IMG/VR virus record: IMGVR_UViG_3300020162_000258
Location: 1 to 32,404 of that record
Direction: 5' to 3' (one strand)
Length of the DNA: 32,404 nt
Source of the DNA: a virus
The notes beneath the pieces were generated by a model. The model was not told the origin of the DNA, ran no database searches, and was given only the letters and a program-made list of their open reading frames with translations. This document shows, one piece after another, positions 1-8,100 of the stretch. A program made the translations under genes and the position numbers. How positions within the stretch are numbered: position 1 is the stretch's first letter; each line of letters opens with the position of its first letter.

Positions 1-1
1 C

Positions 2-793
2 TCTCGTCAAGGTACCTATGGCGGTAGCCGCCAGCTTCTTGCTTCTATGGAACGTGAACGCAATCTAGGTACGCAGTTAGGTGATATCCAGTCGCGTGGT
101 TTGCAATCGGCGTATGAGAGTGCACAGCAACAGTTCGAGCGTGACCGCGCAGCACGTATGACCACGGCTCAGCAGAACCAGCAAGCGGCACTCGGTGTTC
201 AGGGTCTTGGGGCGGATATCGGCTCACGTATGGCACTAGCTAATCTGTCAAATGAGCAGCAAGCACGGGTCAATAACCAAGCTCAGCAGTTCCAAGCACA
301 GGGTATGAATGCCGAGAACGCACTTCGTGCGGCTCTTGCTAACCAGCAAACCGGCCTTTCTGCACTTCAGTCAAACCAGCAGGCTGACCTTGATAGGCAG
401 CGGATGGCAGAGCAGTCTCGCCAGTTTGGTTCGCAGCAGGGACTTGCAGGGTTGGCACAAGCCGGTCAGATGGGTCAGACACTTGCTAATATTGGTTCGG
501 CGCAGTCACAAGCCGATCAAGCTCGCTTTGGTTTACAGACAAGTACAGCAGCGCAGCAACAAGCACTTAACCAACAGTATCTTGACACGGATTATCAAGA
601 ATTCTTGCGTCAGCGCGACTATCCGATGGAACAGCTTCAGCAGTACAGTAGCTTGCTACGCGGTGTGCCAGTAACCCCGCAATCGACAACCACGACGTAC
701 GCTCCTAATGCTTCTCTAGGTTCGCAGCTTATAGGTGGTGGGCTAGGCGCAGCTAGTATCTACAACACGGCTAATCGGGCGGGGATAATTTAA
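2..793 (+). CDS. Gln/Ala-rich coiled-coil virion protein, 5' partial
   Basis: The frame is open to the left edge of the window and the residues before the first in-window ATG (47) read GTYGGSRQLLAS. This has the same composition as what follows, so the true start lies upstream and this is a C-terminal part of about 264 residues. The chain is rich in Gln, Ala and Asn with heptad-like spacing (repeated QQ, QAL and NQQ), which suggests long alpha-helical coiled coil. The last 50 residues change to a Thr/Ser/Gly-rich tail with a short hydrophobic stretch (LGSQLIGGGLGAASIY). There are no catalytic motifs. It is the first of three consecutive plus-strand late genes, ending one base before the next ATG. 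A role as an internal virion or DNA-ejection protein is inferred from composition and position; a tail-fibre or scaffold role cannot be excluded. Confidence 0.75.
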   Translation, partial: SRQGTYGGSRQLLASMERERNLGTQLGDIQSRGLQSAYESAQQQFERDRAARMTTAQQNQQAALGVQGLGADIGSRMALANLSNEQQARVNNQAQQFQAQGMNAENALRAALANQQTGLSALQSNQQADLDRQRMAEQSRQFGSQQGLAGLAQAGQMGQTLANIGSAQSQADQARFGLQTSTAAQQQALNQQYLDTDYQEFLRQRDYPMEQLQQYSSLLRGVPVTPQSTTTTYAPNASLGSQLIGGGLGAASIYNTANRAGII

Positions 794-794
794 G

Positions 795-2147
795 ATGGAA
801 ACGAAACCGTACGATCTACAGTCCCCTGAGCAAATCGCTAAGGACTATGGTGGCAATAAGCAGAAGATTGCTGAAGCTATGCAGATGGGTATTCTTGACC
901 CTACCGCTGGCACGTTGGCTGGTATGTTTATTGACCGTATGCGCGCCGCTGCGCAGCAAGAAGCTGCGCCACAACAATCAGTTGCTCAGCAGGTGTTCGC
1001 TCCTCCGGCTCCACCCCCAATGGCGGCACCTGCTGGGTTAGGCGCTACACCAGAAGCTGCGGCTATGCCGCCTATGAATGCTGCGCCACCTATGGGTGCG
1101 GCTCCACCACAAGAAATGCCAGCTATGGCTATGGGCGGTATGGTCCCTCCTTACGCTTCTGGTGGCGGTCTTTCTGATATGCCTCTGCCTGACGGTATGT
1201 TCGACGAGCCTAGCAATGGTGGCTACGGCGACGGCTACGCAGGTGGCGGTCTCGTTGCGTTTGCCGAAGGTGAAAAAGTTGAAGACAAGGACAAGAAGCA
1301 GTACCTCACCACTGGGGAACCGGCCAAAATTAACGCAGTTGGCGAGCTTGTTGTCGAGCCGCAGATGGCTGCGCCAGCCGTAGTTACAACGCTGCCCGGA
1401 ACAGATTATGCGGTACCAAGTGAAATGTACGGTCGTACCGCTAATCCGTTTACCAACTTTGATAAGTTTGAAGAGATGGCCCCCCGTAAGGTTAAGCGGG
1501 CTGAGCAGCTTCAGGCGTACCTAGATGCCGCACTCGACCCCGAGACGAAGAAAGGCCGCGCCAAAGACGACTTCATGGCTGCTATCGGTATGCTGGGTGC
1601 CAAGATGGCGTCCACACCGGGTTCACTACTCCAGTCGTTCAGTGCCGGTGCTGCTGAAGCTATACCTCAGTTATCTGCTTCGGCTAAGGAACGCCAAGCG
1701 GCGGAGCGCGAAGCCATCAATACACTGGTCGCTGAAGAGCGGACAGGGAACGCGGAACTCCAAGAGCGCGCTAATGCCGCTTACGAGAAATCGAAAGATT
1801 ACGGAACCTTTGCTGAGGCTATGAAGGACCGTGAATTCAGGACTATACTTGAGCGTGAAGGGTTTAACGTTCGTTTACTTGAAGCAAGACTAAACGCTGG
1901 GGCTAGCATTAAGAATGCACTTACCGCAGCAGGCGCTAGCATGTACGGCTCTGATCGTCAGATTGAAAGCGATAGACTCCGGTTTAACACTGAGGTAGCT
2001 GCAACTGTGCGCGAACTTACTGGTAAGGGTGGTGCTAACTATCTACCTTACTCGCAGGCAGTTAAAGCAGGTATAGGGCCTAAATATCTTCAAGACCTCA
2101 CTAGGGCTCTCGGTGGGGGCGATGATCCATTTGGTTTCCGTCGCTAG
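795..2147 (+). CDS. Ala/Pro/Met-rich virion-associated protein
   Basis: A 450-residue protein starting one base after the preceding stop, with a purine-rich GGGGAT about ten bases upstream of the ATG. The N-terminus (1-50, LQSPEQIAKDYGGNKQKIAE) looks helical. Residues 50-118 are low-complexity Ala/Pro/Met. Residues 115-160 carry glycine-rich repeats ending in GGLVAFAEGE (151-160), a motif I recall from internal virion proteins of uncultured aquatic podoviruses. The region 230-340 is helical (KRAEQLQAYLDAALDPETKK, then an Ala/Ser-rich amphipathic stretch), and the C-terminus ends in a Gly/Asp-rich tail. No enzyme motif is seen. It lies between the coiled-coil protein and the giant protein, so all three probably form the ejected or internal part of the virion. 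This is inference from context and composition. Confidence 0.75.
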   Translation: METKPYDLQSPEQIAKDYGGNKQKIAEAMQMGILDPTAGTLAGMFIDRMRAAAQQEAAPQQSVAQQVFAPPAPPPMAAPAGLGATPEAAAMPPMNAAPPMGAAPPQEMPAMAMGGMVPPYASGGGLSDMPLPDGMFDEPSNGGYGDGYAGGGLVAFAEGEKVEDKDKKQYLTTGEPAKINAVGELVVEPQMAAPAVVTTLPGTDYAVPSEMYGRTANPFTNFDKFEEMAPRKVKRAEQLQAYLDAALDPETKKGRAKDDFMAAIGMLGAKMASTPGSLLQSFSAGAAEAIPQLSASAKERQAAEREAINTLVAEERTGNAELQERANAAYEKSKDYGTFAEAMKDREFRTILEREGFNVRLLEARLNAGASIKNALTAAGASMYGSDRQIESDRLRFNTEVAATVRELTGKGGANYLPYSQAVKAGIGPKYLQDLTRALGGGDDPFGFRR

Positions 2148-2175
2148 AGTTATTAGTATTTATTAGAGAGAAAAT

Positions 2176-5100
2176 ATGGATAATCTTGCCGACTTCCGTC
2201 GCCAGTACCCTCAGTACAACGATATGAGCGACGTCGAGTTGGCGGATGCGATCCATCGTAAATTTTATTCGGACCTACCAAAAGCGGAGGTTTTTAAGAA
2301 GCTCGCGGTAAAACCCGCCGGGGCTGTTGCTGTGCCTACCGCCGCTGCGCCTGCTGCTCTGACGCCTGCCCAGAAACAAGCTGTTGCCCAGAAAACAGCA
2401 GAACGCGGTTTCTTTGGTGGTGTGTACGATGCCGTCATGGGTAACGAGATCGAAGCCCCCGAAGTATATACCGCTAAAGAACTAGCTGCACGGCAAAAGC
2501 AGATTGCGGCTACGCTTAAGAAACTTGGGGTAGACGCTAAAAAATACGACACACTCGCTGTAAGTGCGGCCAAAGAATATCAAGGTCCTAATGCTCCGGA
2601 TCGCGCTCTCGGTTTTACCCAGCAAGCACAGGCTGCGCGTAGTGAAGCAATAGCCCTCCAGAACGAGCTAGATAGCATTACCAAGACGGGGCTAAAGGTT
2701 CCAAAAGCAAATAAGTTTCGTGAGACTCTTAGCTCTACTTTACGTGTTCCTGCTGAAATATTTGCCGGTATCCCCGGTGCCATTGAGGCTACTGCGGGTT
2801 ACGGCCTTGGGACATTTGGCATTCCCGGTGCCGAGACCCTTAAAGCTGCCGGTAAGTCTGACATGGCCCGTGCAAGTGAGCTAGCCGCGCAAGGCTTTGG
2901 CGCACAGGGTGAAGCCCTTAAATATGACGCCACTGCAAAGTTCCTTGCGGATGTCGGGGGTGGTGTAGGTAGTGTTGGTACGTTCTTAGGCCCCGGCCTG
3001 TTGTCCAAGGCTGCTGGTGCGGGTAAAGGTCTGGTAGGCGCAGCGCGGGCAGAAGCTATTGCCAAAGCCGCCCGCCCGCTTGAGTACGGGCTTGGCACCG
3101 TGCAGGGTGCGCAACAGGGCATCCAAGATATTCAAGCTACTGAGCAGCGGACAGGTAAAGTAATCCCCGACGCAAATGCGTTTACTGCTATCGTGTTAAG
3201 CGCAGGTATGGGCGCTACTGAAGTTGGCGCGGCAAGACGTATTTTTGAAAGTCTCCCTGTCGCTAAACGCGGTGCTACTTTGGATACCGTGACCGATATC
3301 GTGCGCCGGGGTACCGCTGGCCGTGTAGACCCTAAAGTGATTAGCGAAGCTGTTAAACGTACTTTGAACACGATTGAAAGTCGTGCGGTTGGTCGTGTGG
3401 CTGTGCGTGGCGCTGAAGAAGCACTTCAAGAAGGTGGCGTACAGTTCGGCACTAATGTGATTGCCAAGGGGCTATACGACGAAGACCGTAACGTTACAGA
3501 AGGCGTCGGGTATAGTATGCTCATCGGCGGTATCGTTGGTAGCGGTCTGCGCGGCGTCACTGAAGTTGCACAGAAGGCCCTTGGTAAAGCCAAGGCGCAG
3601 GGGGTAGACCCTGCGGCTGTTATGGCAGAGTTTCAGCGTCTTGCAGCGGAACAAGCTGGTAGGGTTATGAAGGCTAACCCCGGCATGAAGCAGAACGATG
3701 CTGTTAAGTTTGTCGAGGACAACGCTGAAGCACTATTTAACCTCGCTACTGCTAACATAGTATCGGGAACCAAAGGAGTTCTAGATGTCCCAGTTACAAC
3801 TGGTGCCGGAGTGGATGACCTCGGAGGAAGTGGAGCAGGCACTGCTATTGATCGAGAATCCTTGGCGACCGAAGCCGGTACTACAGTCGCTGGAGCGGAT
3901 GACGACGGACGATTGGACAGGTCTGTATCTGGCGTATCAGTTCCTACAACTGGCACGGGAACGGGAGTCGGTACACTAATTGAGCCTACGGCTAAGCAAG
4001 TTAAAGCCATGGTGCCTACCATTGAGCAGGCGTTTAAAGCCTCGGCTCTTGATTTTGAAGAAGCTTATGCGGACGTCCTCGATAAGAACAACAAGCTAAA
4101 CTCCCAGCAGAAGACACTGGCTGCGCGTATCCTAGTCCAAAGCCCCGAAGTCGATCCGTATGATGCCATTGGGTCAGTGCTTGATCGTGGCTTGGAGACA
4201 CTTCTTGGTAAGCCAGTTCCCAAGAAGGTACCGTCTACCTCGCGCACTACGGTTACACCTACTACGCCTACTACACAGGCTACGCCTGTACGTGATGACA
4301 CCATAATTGGTGCTATATACGATGCTAAGAATAACGAGCGTAACCCGTTAACTTATGAAGATTTGATCGACCAGCTTGATTTCCTAGAAACTCTGGCGAC
4401 CGAAGGTAAGCTTACACCAGAACGGTTAGCATTTTCTGACTTTGGGCAAGTGCAAGACACAGGTACTCTTACTGGCCTTAAAAACAGAATTGCAGCCGAC
4501 CCAGTGGGCACCATACAGCGACTTCGTGAATCTGCGGAGCTTAATAACCAACGGGATATGGCTGAAGCTGCACCCGTTGAAGCTGTACAGGATGAAGCTG
4601 CACCTGCCGGTACGCCCGTTGAACTGGTGCCATATAAAGATATTGCGCTGTCTACCATGTGGTACAAAGGCGGCTCTCAAACCGCTGTTGCGGGTAATGA
4701 AAAGCCTGCATGGGTTCCGGATGATGTACTTGAGTATGATATACCCGGACGCCCAAGACCCACTGGTGATCAGTCTGATGTACGGGTCGAGCAATTTACC
4801 GCCAAAGACGGGACTGTAGGCACAAAGGTATCGGTGCTGGTTCCTACTATTGATGAAGTTTACGGCGACCGAGGTAATACCGCCGCTGCTACTATATGGC
4901 TGCGTGACGCTGACCCCAAGGATATAGACAGCGCAGTTCAAACTGCCGAAGCCGTCGCACGATGGGTTGCTGATCCGAACAACTCAAAGGCTGCTGATGG
5001 CCCGCTAAATCAGATTGCGGATAAGGCAATTTCATTTATTGCTACGCAGTCCGCCCCGGCATCCGTTGCTGCACCTACTACGGCAGGAGCAAAGCCCTCA

Positions 5101-8100
5101 AAGGCACGCGGCCCAAGTAAGGTTAAGGCGGCTGGGGATAAGGGAGCCAAAGCTAAGGCTGTTAAGAAAGTCATTAACAGCAAGCCCGGTAAGACTGTGG
5201 CCGAGAAAATCTTCAACATGGCACAGGCAGAAGTCGATGCCATGCCGAAAGAAGAACTAGATGAGCAGGCTACACCGTATAGCCCTGAGTACGAAACAAT
5301 CCGAGCTACTCCGGGTATCAATACGAAGCGCATGGCCAAGATGCTTGGCCCGCAGCTTTATGGTGACCCAACCAATATGGGTCAGGTTTGCATCAAGGAA
5401 GTATTGCAGAACTCGTTCGACGCCACCCGCACTGCGGTGGATAAGGGGCAGATTACGCAGGGTAAGATCGAAATATCTATCTCGCGGGATGAGCGCACCC
5501 TGACGGTTAAAGACAATGGTATCGGTATGACACCCGAACTGTTGGGCGGTAAGTTCCTCCAGATTGCTGGTACGGACAAGGAAGGCGACAAGAACGCTGG
5601 CGGCTTCGGTATTGCCAAGATGCTCTTTCTGTATGCCAACAAGAACATCCGCGTGGTTACTGCGCGTGATGGGCGTATTGCTGAACTTAACGCTACAGGC
5701 GAACAGCTTTTTGATGGACTGGATGACCCTGATGCCCGCCCGTTCATAGATATTCGTGACTTAGAACCCGCTGACTATGCGGCGTTCCCTAACGGCCATG
5801 GTACCATTATCCAGTTGACTATCCCTGAGGAGTCAGGGGATTACAAAATTAACCCGCTACCGTGGCAAGCACAAAGTGTTCCGTCTTTAATGCTTAGCCC
5901 GCTATTTGCGGATATTGAGGTGTCGTTCTCGGACTATACAGGTTCGCGTGCTTATGCGGTGGACATTGGTAGCAACTTCCCAATCCAAGATTACACCCAG
6001 TTTGTTGGGGTCAAGTTCCCATGGGGTACCGCCAAGGTCTATGTAACACGTAACCAAACGACCCAAAAATACGGTCAGAATATGCACATCCTATCGAACG
6101 GGTTGTGGCAATTCTCAAACTCGGTTAGTAAAGACCCATCCAACATATATAGCGATCCCGTTCCGTACCGGTTCTACGTAGACATCGTACCGTCTGTGAA
6201 GCCAGATGAACCGGGCTATCCATTTAACTTTAACCGCCAGAGTTTTACCGACGACGCCAAGGCCGACTTTAATAAAGTTAAGGCGTATATCGACGCCGTA
6301 TATGCGTATAAGAGTCGTGCGGGTGAGGCTACGTCTTTTGGAGTTATCCAGTACTTCGATGAAAATGGGCAGCTTACTGCACCTATAGACCTCACACCTG
6401 ACATCCCAGTCGTAGATACGGCCTTTACGCGGATTGCAGAAGGTGACATTATTAAGATAGACGATGATGGTTCGTTATTGGTCAACGGGCAACGTATGCC
6501 TGAGCTAACCCCTGAAGAACTAAAGGCGGGCATCCCAAGCGCAAATGACCTAAGAATAAACCCTGATCTAATTGATACCAATCTGGTTATGGTCCACGAC
6601 AACGCTGACGTAGTTATAAAGTCTACCGGCGAGAAAATGCCGATACCGGACTTTATGCGCCGCCAGTTTGGCGAGCGCTTTGATGACTTCATGAGCTTTA
6701 ATGGTGAGGCATTCCTCAAGCTACGTGACGAAGTTGCGCGTGTTATGGGTTATCCCGGCTTACGCGATGAAGCTATCGGTGTATCATTTGACCCTGAGTA
6801 TCGTGGTGTCTCGATCCGGCTACCATTCTCTGGTAGCTTTATTAACCCACTGGTACCCAAGTATGCGGACGGATTGCGCGCTGGGTACGGCATCTTCGGG
6901 ACTATGATCCATGAGCTTGCACACTACAAGGAGCGTAGCCATAATGCTAGATTCCCAGCAGAGTATCAGGATATAGACTTAAACATGGAAGCTGACACAG
7001 GGTTCGCCTATCGTCGGTTTAAGGACAATTTTGCAGACACGATTGCGGCAGATTACGCCGACATCGTTAAACTTGGCGTGGAGCTTTTTAATGGCCAAAA
7101 CTCAGACATTAGCATCGAGTATCGCGGAAACAAATTTACGGATGGCGATGCAGAGCAAACATCCGATGGAGATGGCGATAGGAACGCTGGGGACGTACGC
7201 GGACCTAGCGGAGAAGGAAGCACCGGGGAATCCCTACTCAGCCCATCTTATGAAGGTCGTGACCGTACTGGAGAACGGGGCGACCTTGGAGCAGGCGATG
7301 GAGGTGGCACGGAACCCCTAACTGACGCCAATGTTGAGGAGGCTGTTTCGGTTAAGCTGACTAAGGCGCAGATCAAACGCCTTGAAGCTGCGGCTGGTAT
7401 CCGTGGCATGGAAGTCAACAGGCTACAGAAGCGCATCATCCAGAGCCGTAACGAGAACGAAACCAAGGGGCTTATCAAGCGCCTTGCGGAAGCTATGCGG
7501 AACCCGGATGCCAATAGTGGTATCATAGCATCCCTTACCCAGAGTATGCCGGTAGGGGGCTATAGGCTCATACTTGGCTTCCAGCAAATCGAAGACATCT
7601 TCCGTCTGGCTAAGCTCGCCGGTATGAAGTCGATTGGTAAGATCGACACTATCATGCGGGAAGAATATATCCCGTACGTCAATCGCATCGTGCGGCGAGC
7701 CAGTACGGTTGAGCAAGAATGGACAGCGTTTGCTTCGCGTGACCCAGATGGCAACACGGCGTTGGATGACAACATCATGTACTCAAACATGATCGACGCA
7801 GACCCAAGCTTGGCTGTGACTGCGGCGGAGTATATGCGTATCGACCCCAAGCTTAAAGAACTTGAGGCTAGCTTAGCTACGGAAGCTGACGCAAATAAAC
7901 GGAAGAGCCTGAAAGGGCAGATCACCACGCGTAAGGATGACATCAAGCGGCTGTACTTTGGTGGCACACTTAAAGATACAAACGGTGACCCTGTCCTTGA
8001 CGAGGATGGAAACCCAGTTGTCGTCCTAGGTTGGAACAGCTTAGCGCCAGAAGGTAGAAAAATCTTCAAGGCTGCTCGTGATTTCCACCGCGCCAATTTC

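Noticed and set aside
3633-4022. A 129-codon minus-strand frame opposite the first linker
   Set aside because: It mirrors the low-complexity linker (Val/Pro/Thr/Ser runs) and has no leader. It is explained by the base composition of the linker.
4442-4819. A 125-codon plus-strand frame inside the giant gene
   Set aside because: The main frame here has ordinary protein composition. The alternative frame is rich in Leu, Lys, Cys and Met in the way of a shifted shadow, and no ribosome binding site stands before it.
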